Shown in pieces: positions 1-6,712 of a DNA stretch of 9,137 nucleotides. The DNA comes from Chloroflexota bacterium (lineage in GTDB: Bacteria > Chloroflexota > Dehalococcoidia > Lucifugimonadales > CATQGZ01): NCBI GenBank assembly GCA_027624995.1, contig JAQBTI010000079.1, positions 1-9,137 of the forward strand. Direction: 5' to 3'. Each line of letters starts with the position of its first letter. The stretch's first letter is position 1. A program made the translations under genes and the position numbers. A model generated the notes under the pieces. It saw nothing but the letters and a program-made list of their open reading frames with translations. It was not told the origin of the DNA and did not search any database.

Positions 1-562
1 CTATAATCGCCAACTCCTCCTCCTCCGTCGGGTAGCCCAGGGAGATGGTTAGGAGGAATCGGTCGAGCTGAGCTTCGGGCAAAGGAAACGTGCCCTCGTA
101 CTCCACGGGGTTCTGGGTCGCCATGACCATGAACGGCCGAGGCACCTCGTGGGTGACGCCCTCTACGGTAACCTGGCGCTCCTCCATAGCCTCCAGAAGA
201 GCAGACTGCGTCTTCGGGGTGGCTCGGTTGATCTCGTCTGCCAGAACGAGCTGCGAAATTATGGGGCCCTCTCGGAACTCGAACTCACCGTCCTTCTGGT
301 TGTAGATCGAGACACCAGTAACGTCCGTGGGCAAGAGGTCAGGCGTGAATTGGATGCGTTTGAACGAACAACCCGCCGATCGCGCGAGGCTTCGGGCCAG
401 CATCGTCTTTCCCACGCCGGGCACGTCCTCAATGAGGGCGTGCCCTTGACACATCAAGGCGATCACTCCCAACTCTATCGCCCGTTCCTTGCCGATTATT
501 ACGTCTTGTACATTATCGACGATTCTCCGAGCGGTTTCTCTGGCGTTGTTTTGGTCCTGCAA
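1..562 (-). CDS. MoxR-family AAA+ ATPase (partial, N-terminal 187 residues)
   Basis: The gene runs off the left edge, so only the N-terminal ATPase core is visible. Reading the minus strand from TTG at 562 gives a typical MoxR core: Walker A DVPGVGKT at residues 46-53, Walker B LVLADE at 105-110 with Asp109/Glu110, the sensor-1 stretch ATQN at 148-151 and the MoxR signature FPLPEAQLDRFL at 159-170. MoxR ATPases are cytoplasmic chaperone-like ATPases that often work with a downstream DUF58/VWA protein to mature or activate a partner complex; any such partner would lie left of the window. I chose TTG 562 because AGGAGG (568-573) sits 5 nt upstream and the protein then starts close to the ATPase core, as is usual. 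The frame stays open upstream to ATG codons at 742 and 772, but these would add an unconserved-looking leader. The family call is near certain; the start is fairly sure. Confidence 0.95.
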   Translation of the reverse strand, partial: MQDQNNARETARRIVDNVQDVIIGKERAIELGVIALMCQGHALIEDVPGVGKTMLARSLARSAGCSFKRIQFTPDLLPTDVTGVSIYNQKDGEFEFREGPIISQLVLADEINRATPKTQSALLEAMEERQVTVEGVTHEVPRPFMVMATQNPVEYEGTFPLPEAQLDRFLLTISLGYPTEEEELAII

Positions 563-644
563 CAAGTCCTCCTTGGACGATGTCCGGGACGCCGTGTCCG
601 CCTCAACGTGACACTGTATTCGGAATCCCGATAGGCTTGGACGG

Positions 645-672
645 TCTATAAGCAAGACCGCGACATGGTCGA
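645..672 (-). promoter_or_regulatory. Candidate promoter for the MoxR gene
   Basis: On the minus strand a -35-like TCGACC (667-672, 4/6 to consensus) lies 16 bp from a -10-like TATAGA (645-650, 4/6). Transcription would begin near 638, giving a leader of about 75 nt before TTG 562. The placement fits the chosen start and argues against the upstream ATG starts, which lie beyond this promoter. It is found by eye only. Confidence 0.35.
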
Positions 673-850
673 CCGTTGGGAGCGGCCCTCCCGATATTGA
701 GGGCACTCGCCAATCATATCTGACCCCTATCTGCGTGTCCATCTGATAATTGTGAGTTTTCGGCGCTCCCATGCCATCCTCAGACGGATACGTGCGCGGT
801 CACTCTTCGGATTCACGTCAATGCACGGATCGGATAGGCTCGTAGCTATG

Positions 851-879
851 TTGCGCGCATTCCTGGGTTATGCTAAAGT
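851..879 (+). promoter_or_regulatory. Candidate extended -10 promoter for the zinc-ribbon gene
   Basis: TTGCGC (851-856) is followed after 17 bp by TAAAGT (874-879), preceded by TGC, which forms an extended -10 (TGN) element. Transcription would begin near 886, leaving about 90 nt of leader before GTG 975. The -35 box matches only 3/6, so the call rests mainly on the extended -10. Confidence 0.33.
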
Positions 880-974
880 GGCGCTGGCTGCGATCGACAG
901 CGTTAATGGGTTATCGTGATCCAGAACCGAGCGGTCGTTGATGCCCAGTTTCGTTGGCGAACGGAGGTCGAACG

Positions 975-1289
975 GTGGTCTTTCAGGACAGGACGTTGGT
1001 GTGCGCCGAGTGCGGCGACTCCTTTAGCTTTAGCGCTGACGACCAGCGCTACCATATGGAAAAGGGATACACCGACCCAAAGCGGTGTTCCAACTGTAGA
1101 CAGCAGAGACGTTCCCAGGGCGGTGGTGGTGGCGGCGGAGGATTCGGCGGTGGTGGGTCAAGGCAGATGTACCCGGTCGTTTGCGCCGATTGCGGCAACA
1201 ACACAGAGGTACCTTTCCAGCCCACGGGCACCCGCCCAGTTTACTGCAACGATTGCTTCCAGAAGCATCGGGGCCCGAGCAGCTACTAG
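975..1289 (+). CDS. Small zinc-ribbon protein with CxxC-x17-CxxC domain
   Basis: The 104-residue product has two zinc-ribbon-like modules joined by a glycine linker. Module 1 has CAEC (Cys10/13) and CSNC (Cys38/41). Residues 49-61 are almost pure glycine (eight Gly, Phe, four Gly). Module 2 has CADC (Cys70/73) and CNDC (Cys91/94), with exactly 17 residues between the pairs, matching the widespread 'CxxC-x17-CxxC' / probable zinc-ribbon family. Its members are small cytoplasmic proteins, presumed zinc-binding and perhaps nucleic-acid or protein binding; no reaction is known. I chose GTG 975 because GGAGGT at 963-968 lies 6 nt upstream and homologs begin with a similar Met-Val/Phe-Gln-Asp. The TTG at 954, 21 nt upstream, is in frame but would place the Shine-Dalgarno inside the gene. 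It is followed by a GC hairpin and a convergent gene. Confidence 0.88.
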   Translation: MVFQDRTLVCAECGDSFSFSADDQRYHMEKGYTDPKRCSNCRQQRRSQGGGGGGGGFGGGGSRQMYPVVCADCGNNTEVPFQPTGTRPVYCNDCFQKHRGPSSY

Positions 1290-2390
1290 CCCCAAACACG
1301 CTCTTAGCGGCGCCGGGCCTGTGTCCGGCGCCGATCTCTGGGACGAGGTCGTCCCAACCCGGTACTTGTGACAACGCCGCGTTCGCCGGGCGCTCAGCCT
1401 CAGCATTCCCCCGCCGACCGCCTGGTGAACTTCGTCTAGCCACACTACCATCTCGGCGGTCGCGTCGTTACTGGGCCCGGCCTCTCCGTCGGAGTTCCAG
1501 TATCCGTCCTCCGCTTGAGAGTCGATGATGTAGTCCCCAGTCCGGACCGCCATCTCTTGGTACTTACTCTCCCCCGTCAGCCTCCATAGCACCGACGCCG
1601 CCCAAGCAACCTTGCCTGCCCTGAGCAGCCGGAACAAGTAGTCGTTGGCGCCCTCCGCGAACCTCATGTACTCCTTTGACAGGTCGAGCCACTCTTCGTC
1701 GCCGGTCGCCTGATAGAGGCGAGCCAGGAATCCGCCCGCGATCCCAGGGTGAAAGAAATACTGGTCCCTCTCTGCGTCGTTGTGGACGACATAGCGCACG
1801 TCGTCGGCCAGGTCAACGTCGGTGAACAAGCCGTTCGTCCGGCTGTACACCGTGTACATCCTGGCGGGATAGTCAGCCTGAGCGCCCATCAGCGTTTTCA
1901 TCCATGTACCGACGCCCTCGGCCACGTCGAGCCTCCCAGCATATAGGGCCGCGATTCCGCAGCCGGCCACGACCCAGAGGTCCTGCTTGGTCCCTTCATC
2001 CCGATCTGTGAAGCTGGAGTAGAAACCGCCGCTCTCCGGGTCCCAGAAGTCCATCAGGAAGTCCATCCCCCGCTGCGAGAGGTCGAACTGCCCTAGCCGG
2101 TGCGCCCCCATGACGACCCAGACATTGAAATAGGCGTAGAAGTAATCATCTGTCCCCCCTGGCCTCGGGCCGAAGTCTCCGTCGGCAGTCATTCCGTGGG
2201 TCCTTATCCAGTGACACAGCCGGTTTGCGGCGTCCGAGTGTCCGGAGACCTGCAACGCTGACGGCACCTTGTAATAGTCGGTGACGCCGAGAGCCGGATC
2301 GCCGAACCCGCCGTCGGGCCGCATATGTTTGAGTAGAAATGCAGAACCTCGGTCTCTCGCCTCCCTGAAGCGTTGCGGTGACTTGCTCAA
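1158..2390 (-). CDS. Alpha/alpha-toroid protein (terpene-cyclase / six-hairpin-like), function unknown
   Basis: The open frame is 410 codons from TTG 2390, with AGGAGG 6 nt upstream. About the first 325 residues look like an all-helical toroid, in which helices end in repeated Gly/aromatic turns: RPDGGFGDP (24-32), TADGDFGP (68-75), DPESGGFYSSF (117-127) and AEDGYWNSDGEAGPSND (293-309). Such turns occur in squalene-cyclase/prenyltransferase-like and six-hairpin glycosidase-like folds. I see no DxDD motif of hopene cyclases, no signal peptide and no membrane segment, so I assign no reaction. The stop of the CoA-transferase lies 19 bp upstream on the same strand, so the two are cotranscribed and probably act in one pathway. 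Residues from about 329 onward look unlike the rest (basic, low complexity), and the last 44 codons are antisense to the zinc-ribbon gene. The native protein may end near residue 329 after a one-base shift at 1408-1412. Confidence 0.72.
   Translation of the reverse strand: MSKSPQRFREARDRGSAFLLKHMRPDGGFGDPALGVTDYYKVPSALQVSGHSDAANRLCHWIRTHGMTADGDFGPRPGGTDDYFYAYFNVWVVMGAHRLGQFDLSQRGMDFLMDFWDPESGGFYSSFTDRDEGTKQDLWVVAGCGIAALYAGRLDVAEGVGTWMKTLMGAQADYPARMYTVYSRTNGLFTDVDLADDVRYVVHNDAERDQYFFHPGIAGGFLARLYQATGDEEWLDLSKEYMRFAEGANDYLFRLLRAGKVAWAASVLWRLTGESKYQEMAVRTGDYIIDSQAEDGYWNSDGEAGPSNDATAEMVVWLDEVHQAVGGGMLRLSARRTRRCHKYRVGTTSSQRSAPDTGPAPLRACLGLVAARAPMLLEAIVAVNWAGARGLERYLCVVAAIGANDRVHLP
1308..1333. terminator. 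GC-rich hairpin between convergent genes
   Basis: CGGCGCCGG (1308-1316) and CCGGCGCCG (1325-1333) form a perfect 9-bp stem with an 8-nt loop, 18 nt after the zinc-ribbon stop. No good T-run follows on either strand, so factor-independent termination is not assured. Its position between convergent genes fits a bidirectional terminator. It lies inside the predicted C-terminal tail of the minus-strand gene, which suggests that tail is not real. Confidence 0.5.
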
Positions 2391-2409
2391 TTCGCTCCTC
2401 CTGTTGACT

Positions 2410-3606
2410 TCAGAGCAGACCCTGGCGGCGCGCCTGCTCGATCTGTTTGTCGGTCCACCCCACCAGCCCTTTGAGCACCTCGTCGGTGTGCTCCCCCAGC
2501 TTCGGACCTCGACGATGGTCCGTCGGTGTTCCCGTCATCCGGATCGGGCTGGCGACCTGCCGAATGGACCCAAAATCCGGGTGCGGGATGTCTAGTATCA
2601 GACCGTCCTCAGCTGCTTGGGGATCGTTGAAGGCCTGTTCAACGGTGTTCACAGGAGCACACGGCACATGTCCGCGCAGCAGGTGGAGCCACTCGGCTGT
2701 CGTTTTCTGCACGGACAGCCCCTTTAATATGGGGACGAGCGCGTCACGGTTCTCGAGGCGGTCTGAAAACGTCCTGAACCGCGGGTCAGTGGCGAGGTCC
2801 GGCCTCCCCATTATCCGCACCAGCTCCACGTAAAACTTCTCCTTTGCGCACATCACCACGAGCCAACCATCTCGTGTGGGTAGCGACTGGGAAGGCACCT
2901 GCGACGGATGCGACGAGTCCGCAAACCTCTTCGGCTCATAGCCACGCGATAGGTGCCAGGCCGCCACGTAGGCCAGCTCGGAGAGGGCCGTGTTGAACAG
3001 GCTGACGTCGACATCGCATCCGAGACCGGTCTGGCGCGCACGCATGATTGCGGCCAGCACGCCGATGGCAGATGTCGCTCCGGCGCTCAAGTCAACGATC
3101 GATGGACCGGTCTTCTGAGGCGGTCCATCTGGTTCGCCGGTAATGCTCATCCATCCGGCGTACGCCTGCATCAGGTAGTCATACCCGGGTTCGGCTGCCC
3201 GCGGCCCGGTCCGGCCGAATGCCGACAGCGAGCAACATACGATGGCCGGCTTGACCGGCCCGAGCGACTCGTAGTCCAGCCCCAACCTTGCCGGGAGGTC
3301 GCCACGCAGATTGTTGAAGACGCAGTCTGATGCCTCCACCAACGGGTGCAGGACTTCCCTGGCCCTCTCGTGCTGCAGGTCGAGGGTGATGCTCTTCTTG
3401 TTACGGTTAAAGCTCTGAAAGTAGATGCTGTCTTGATCAGAGGTGTAAGGAGGGACGTAGCGACCGATGTCGCCATCGGACCTGGGGTTCTCGATCTTGA
3501 TGACCTCGGCGCCCAGGTCGGCCAGAAGCATGGTCGCCCACGGCCCTGCGCCATACTGTTCCGCCGCAATCACACGCACACCCGCAAGCGGCGCTACCTC
3601 GTTCAC
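2410..3606 (-). CDS. Class III (CaiB/BaiF family) CoA-transferase
   Basis: The 398-residue product has the usual length and N-terminus of class III CoA-transferases: PLAGVRVI (6-13), then LLADLGAEVIKIENP (27-41), FQSFNRNKKSITLDL (63-77) and LSAFGRTGP (127-135). Asp172 in the SIVDLSAG segment is at the position of the catalytic Asp that forms the aspartyl-CoA anhydride in formyl-CoA transferase. The enzyme moves CoA between carboxylic acids in the cytoplasm; the substrates cannot be read from sequence, since the family covers formyl/oxalyl, carnitine, succinyl/malyl and aromatic acids. The start is GTG 3606, with GGAGG 4 nt upstream. The alpha/alpha-toroid gene follows 19 bp downstream in the same operon. 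GalU lies 102 bp upstream on the same strand, so the three may share a transcript, though that gap could hold its own promoter. The frame looks intact. Confidence 0.95.
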   Translation of the reverse strand: MNEVAPLAGVRVIAAEQYGAGPWATMLLADLGAEVIKIENPRSDGDIGRYVPPYTSDQDSIYFQSFNRNKKSITLDLQHERAREVLHPLVEASDCVFNNLRGDLPARLGLDYESLGPVKPAIVCCSLSAFGRTGPRAAEPGYDYLMQAYAGWMSITGEPDGPPQKTGPSIVDLSAGATSAIGVLAAIMRARQTGLGCDVDVSLFNTALSELAYVAAWHLSRGYEPKRFADSSHPSQVPSQSLPTRDGWLVVMCAKEKFYVELVRIMGRPDLATDPRFRTFSDRLENRDALVPILKGLSVQKTTAEWLHLLRGHVPCAPVNTVEQAFNDPQAAEDGLILDIPHPDFGSIRQVASPIRMTGTPTDHRRGPKLGEHTDEVLKGLVGWTDKQIEQARRQGLL

Positions 3607-3708
3607 GATTCCTCCCAGCCGCCTGTCTTGAGTTTGCCGAGGGGACGGATTTACTCCGCCGTCGCTGGGAATCCATCATGACTCCCAAACCCAACCAAAC
3701 CCAAGACC

Positions 3709-4569
3709 CTACAGAACACCCTTGAGCCACGCCCGAAGGGGGACCGAGAGCTCTTTCTTCTGAAGAGCGGCGTAGATAGAGGCCATCTGAAGGCCCAGCG
3801 GGTTACCAACGTCGAACTGCATACCCGGGAACTGGTAGGCGTAGACCTTCTGGCTTCCTAGCAATGCCCCTAGAGCGTCCGTCAGCCAGATCTCACCTCC
3901 CGCTCCAGCCTGCACAGATTCGAGCGTGTCGAAGATGTCCGGCGTTAGAACGTACCTGCCGACGATTCCCAGGTTAGATGGCGCGTCCTCTACCTTGGGC
4001 TTCTCCACCAGTCCCACGACCTCGAATACGCGGTCGGCTACCGGCCTCGGGTCGATGATTCCCTTGCTTGGAATCGTCTCGTCCGGTAACTCGGCCACGG
4101 CAATGACGCTACGCTCGCGCTCCTCGAACAGCTCGATCATGCGCGCTATGGTCGGGACCTCGCTAAAGATGAGATCGTCGGGGAAGAGAACGGCGAAGGG
4201 CTCGGACCCGATTGCCGCCCTGGCCGTCAGCACGGCATGGCCAGGCCCCAGTTGCCGCTTCTGGTAGACATAGCTGATCTCCGCCATCTCGGAGATGTCG
4301 ACCATCTGCTGAAGAATTCCGTACTCCCCCCGGCTTTCTAGCGTCTGCTCCAGCTCCGGTAGTCTGTCGAAGTAGTGGCCTATTGCTTCCTGCCCGTGGG
4401 TCAGCACGAACACTATGTGCTGTATGCCCGCGTTCGCCGCCTCCTCCACCGTGTGGTGGATGCTTGGACGGTCCAAGACCGGCAGCATGTTCTTGGGGAT
4501 CGATCTTGTAACGGGCAGGAATCGCGTTCCGAACCCTGCTGTGGGGATTACCGCTTTGCGAACAGCCAT
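3709..4569 (-). CDS. galU: UTP-glucose-1-phosphate uridylyltransferase (GalU)
   Basis: GalU makes UDP-glucose and pyrophosphate from UTP and glucose-1-phosphate, feeding cell-envelope and exopolysaccharide synthesis in the cytoplasm. The 286-residue length is typical. The nucleotide-binding signature AGFGTRFLP is at 11-19, followed by IPKNMLP (24-30), in which Lys26 is the conserved lysine. GPGHAVL is at 108-114, the metal-site stretch LFPDDL at 128-133, VEKP at 188-191 and GEIWLTDAL at 225-233. Two positions differ from the commonest GalU form: Asn27 in IPKxMLP, usually Glu, and Trp228 in GEIxLTDA, usually Gln. A related sugar-nucleotidyltransferase with altered base or sugar preference is therefore possible, but the overall pattern is GalU. 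The ATG at 4569 has no strong Shine-Dalgarno; a good TATAAT promoter lies about 40 nt upstream. Confidence 0.92.
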   Translation of the reverse strand: MAVRKAVIPTAGFGTRFLPVTRSIPKNMLPVLDRPSIHHTVEEAANAGIQHIVFVLTHGQEAIGHYFDRLPELEQTLESRGEYGILQQMVDISEMAEISYVYQKRQLGPGHAVLTARAAIGSEPFAVLFPDDLIFSEVPTIARMIELFEERERSVIAVAELPDETIPSKGIIDPRPVADRVFEVVGLVEKPKVEDAPSNLGIVGRYVLTPDIFDTLESVQAGAGGEIWLTDALGALLGSQKVYAYQFPGMQFDVGNPLGLQMASIYAALQKKELSVPLRAWLKGVL

Positions 4570-4608
4570 GACTGAATAAGCACCTGACGACTCGGGGATT
4601 AGGAGGCG

Positions 4609-4637
4609 ATTATATCAGCCCGGAGCGCCGGTCGAAA
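4609..4637 (-). promoter_or_regulatory. Candidate sigma-70-type promoter for galU
   Basis: On the minus strand a perfect TATAAT (4609-4614) lies 17 bp from TTTCGA (4632-4637, 3/6 to TTGACA). Transcription would begin near 4602, giving a leader of about 32 nt before ATG 4569. The consensus -10 and the spacing make this one of the better promoter candidates in the window. Confidence 0.55.
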
Positions 4638-4730
4638 CGCGATGCGGCATCCGCACCACGGCGCTCATGCAAGGGGGCGACCGGCCTGCTGGAACTCGAA
4701 TCAGGTCGGCCGGACGCGGACGCAGGCCGT

Positions 4731-4760
4731 TTGTCGAGCCGAGTTCCGCTGCGCTAACAT
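4731..4760 (+). promoter_or_regulatory. Candidate promoter for the aldo/keto reductase gene
   Basis: TTGTCG (4731-4736, 4/6) and TAACAT (4755-4760, 4/6) are separated by 18 bp. Transcription would start near 4767, about 23 nt before TTG 4790, still including the GAGG ribosome binding site at 4778-4781. It shares the 220-bp divergent gap with the galU promoter. It is found by eye only. Confidence 0.35.
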
Positions 4761-4789
4761 GACCGCGAAACTCCCGCGAGGCTTGCTAC

Positions 4790-5827
4790 TTGGAACCGTT
4801 GGAAACATCACTCATCGGCTCATCCGGAGTGAAGGTCACCAGGGTCGGCCTCGGAGGTGCGGCGATGGGCGGTCTCTTTTCCGACGTCACCGACGAGGAC
4901 GCCACCGCGACCATCCGGACGGCCATCGAGCTCGGAGTGTCTTACGTCGACACCGCCCCGCTCTATGGCCATGGCAAGAGCGAGCGATTCTACGGCACCG
5001 CCCTGGCCGGAGTGGCCCGGGACCGATTCACGATTTCGACGAAAGTCGGCCGGGTGCTCGTGCCGGTTGACCATTTCGACGATCCCCCCCAGTTCTACAA
5101 TGTCCCGTTGGCCGTCCCGGTTTACGACTATAGTCGAGACGGCGTGCTCCGTTCACTCGAAGAAAGCCTCCAGCGGCTGCACCTGGATCAGGTCGACATT
5201 CTTCTCATTCATGACCCCGACGAGGGAGAGTCGGTCACAACCGACGACTTCGGCGAGCCAATCCACTACAAGCAGACCATGGATGCGACTTACCCAGTTC
5301 TGCACGAGCTGCGTGCTCGGGGCACCGTCGGGGCCATCGGCGCGGCCATGAATCAGTGGCAGGCGCTGGGGAGATACGTCACGGAGACAGAGATCGACTA
5401 CGTGCTACTCGCGGGCCGATACACTCTCCTGGACCAGTCCGCCCTCCCGGAGCTTTTGCCGCTGTGCGAGGAAAAGGGCGTCCGGGTCATTCTGGGCGGA
5501 CCATACAACAGCGGGGTGTTGGCGTCGGACCTCGCGCCGGGAGCGAAGTACTTCTACGCCGACGCTTCACCCGACGTACTCGACCGAGCGTGGGCCATCA
5601 AGGCCGTGTGCGACCGCTACGGCGTACCCCTCAAGGCGGCGGCACTCCAGTTCGGCCTCGGCCACCCGGCGGTCGCCTCAACGATCCCAGGCGCCAGGTC
5701 GCCCGCCGAGGCGGAAGAGAACCTGGCGATGGCAAGAGTACCGATTCCGTCCGAACTGTGGGAAGAGCTTCGCCAGGAGCGCCTTATCTTAACGGAAGCG
5801 CCGAGTCCCCAGGGTCTGCGTTTGTGA
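4790..5827 (+). CDS. Aldo/keto reductase (sugar 1-dehydrogenase-like)
   Basis: The 345-residue (beta/alpha)8 oxidoreductase uses NAD(P)H. The AKR tetrad is present: Asp54 and Tyr59 in YVDTAPLYGHGKSE (52-65), Lys85 in ISTKVGR (82-88) and His141 in LLIHDPDE (138-145). The nucleotide-binding end shows STIPGARSPAEAEENL near residues 288-304. The long insert after VGRVLVP and the YDYSRDGVLRSLEESLQRL stretch (112-130) resemble the branch containing L-fucose / D-threo-aldose 1-dehydrogenase and pyridoxal 4-dehydrogenase, so oxidation of a sugar at C1 is the best guess; the substrate is inference. I chose TTG 4790, with GAGG 8 nt upstream; TTG 4799 is in frame and also possible. The GNAT gene starts 15 nt after the stop and is probably cotranscribed. 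The mutarotase at the right edge could act in the same type of pathway. Confidence 0.92.
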   Translation: MEPLETSLIGSSGVKVTRVGLGGAAMGGLFSDVTDEDATATIRTAIELGVSYVDTAPLYGHGKSERFYGTALAGVARDRFTISTKVGRVLVPVDHFDDPPQFYNVPLAVPVYDYSRDGVLRSLEESLQRLHLDQVDILLIHDPDEGESVTTDDFGEPIHYKQTMDATYPVLHELRARGTVGAIGAAMNQWQALGRYVTETEIDYVLLAGRYTLLDQSALPELLPLCEEKGVRVILGGPYNSGVLASDLAPGAKYFYADASPDVLDRAWAIKAVCDRYGVPLKAAALQFGLGHPAVASTIPGARSPAEAEENLAMARVPIPSELWEELRQERLILTEAPSPQGLRL

Positions 5828-5842
5828 ATAACGATCCCTGTC

Positions 5843-6576
5843 TTGGATGACCTAGACCTCCTGACAATCCAGGCCGCCACATTCCTCGTGCTGGGCGACT
5901 CCGGTCGGATTCTGCGAAAAAACACTCCGGTTGGCGAGGCCGCGCCGAGATTTCGCCTCACAAGATGTGCCTCGGGCAGTGTCGCCTGGCTACGCCACGA
6001 CGTAGGTGAGACAACGACAGAAGCGATTGAAGGTTTGGTCGCGCGCGAGCCTGCACTCCGCCATCCAGACAGTATGCCCGTCCACCTCGCCGACTACCTC
6101 CGGCTCCTGGCCGCCGAGGCGCCGGTAGACCGGTATGAGGTGGGGTTGAACTGGACATTTCCGGACCGACTTGACTATGAGCACCCTGCGGCGTTGGTGG
6201 GCTCCAATACCCCTGGCGGCGACCGCCTCGTCGCTGGTCTGATTGAGCGAGGGATGCCAGAAGGCCTTGTGGGGATGGGATTCGCGGATGTCGGCGAGTT
6301 CTGGGCGCCGTGGCGTGTCGCACTCGACGGAAACGAGATCGCGTCCATCGCCTTTACGGTCGGCGTCGGGCCGGCGAGCGCCGAGGTGGGCGTGGCCACT
6401 ATGCCCGGATTCCGAGGGCGCGGCTCGCGACAGCGGCGACTGCCGGGTGGGCATCGCTCCCAGCGCATAGCGGACGAACCCTCTTCTATGGCACGCAGGG
6501 GAAGAACGTATCCTCCCAGCGGGTCACTCAGCGACTTGGTCTCCGCTTCATCGGTGCAAGTCTGAACATCACTTGA
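5843..6576 (+). pseudogene. GNAT-family N-acetyltransferase, interrupted by a one-base frameshift
   Basis: From TTG 5843 the frame reads as a GNAT protein up to residue 194 (AEVGVATMPGFRGRG, ending at 6424). It then continues as unrelated arginine/serine-rich sequence to a stop at 6565. The expected continuation, LATAATAGWASL through SQRVTQRLGLRFIGASLNIT, is in the next frame from 6424 and stops with TGA at 6574-6576. Joined, the product is about 244 residues. The break falls inside acetyl-CoA-binding motif A: the repaired sequence has RGRGLA, matching R-x-x-G-x-A. One missing base near 6423-6424 explains it. The family acetylates amines with acetyl-CoA; the substrate is unknown. It lies 15 nt after the aldo/keto reductase with no clear Shine-Dalgarno, so translation may be coupled. 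This may be a true pseudogene or a sequencing indel. Part of its 3' end is repeated at 8670-8747. Confidence 0.85.
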
Positions 6577-6585
6577 CCGAATCAG
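6504..6585 (+). repeat. Direct repeat copy 1 (3' end of the GNAT gene)
   Basis: This stretch, covering the last two dozen GNAT codons and the stop, recurs in the same orientation at 8670-8747. Over the coding part I count 28 columns with one mismatch, a 4-nt gap (6532-6535 absent from copy 2), then 41 columns with three mismatches. Similarity continues about ten bases past the stop and then fades. Confidence 0.9.
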
Positions 6586-6616
6586 ACGCACGCTGACAGG
6601 ATGGTATTGTTGCAGA

Positions 6617-6645
6617 CCTGCCCCGGCCGACAACACCGGGGCAGG
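6617..6645. terminator. Bidirectional terminator hairpin between GNAT and dehalogenase genes
   Basis: CCTGCCCCGG (6617-6626) and CCGGGGCAGG (6636-6645) form a perfect 10-bp stem around a 9-nt loop. It lies 40 nt after the GNAT stop and 67 nt after the end of the minus-strand dehalogenase gene. The downstream T content on either strand is modest, so it may need help from Rho or act as a 3'-end stabiliser. Confidence 0.65.
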
Positions 6646-6712
6646 CGATTCTTCAGCACTGCTTCTAGCGAAGGGGTCGCGGTGTCAGTCGCAGCGGGCC
6701 GGCCCAGGGTCC

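Larger units (their letters stand above)
563..974. other. Divergent intergenic region between MoxR and zinc-ribbon genes
   Basis: This 412-bp stretch separates two divergent genes. I see no convincing gene in it. The MoxR reading frame stays open here to about 772, but without family similarity. One candidate sigma-70-type promoter can be drawn for each direction (645-672 minus, 851-879 plus). I see no tRNA, long repeat or strong hairpin. Confidence 0.55.

Noticed and set aside
563..772. N-terminal extension of the MoxR protein to ATG 742 or 772
   Set aside because: The frame is open, but the leader does not look like MoxR sequence. It would begin upstream of the candidate promoter, and TTG 562 has an AGGAGG at 5 nt.
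1118..1160. GGT/GGC-rich tract as a simple-sequence repeat
   Set aside because: It encodes the glycine linker of the zinc-ribbon protein with mixed glycine codons, so coding constraint explains it.
1030..1443. 137-codon minus-strand frame over the zinc-ribbon gene
   Set aside because: It is an out-of-frame reading antisense to a well-supported zinc-ribbon gene with conserved CxxC pairs. It follows GC codon bias, not a protein family.
3607..3708. Possible terminator or promoter in the 102-bp gap between galU and the CoA-transferase
   Set aside because: Only a weak 4-bp hairpin and G/T-rich short repeats were seen; nothing good enough to annotate.
4642..5070. 142-codon plus-strand frame overlapping the aldo/keto reductase start
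   Set aside because: It overlaps the reductase in another frame and is rich in Arg/His/Gly, as is typical of shadow frames; the reductase has its catalytic tetrad.
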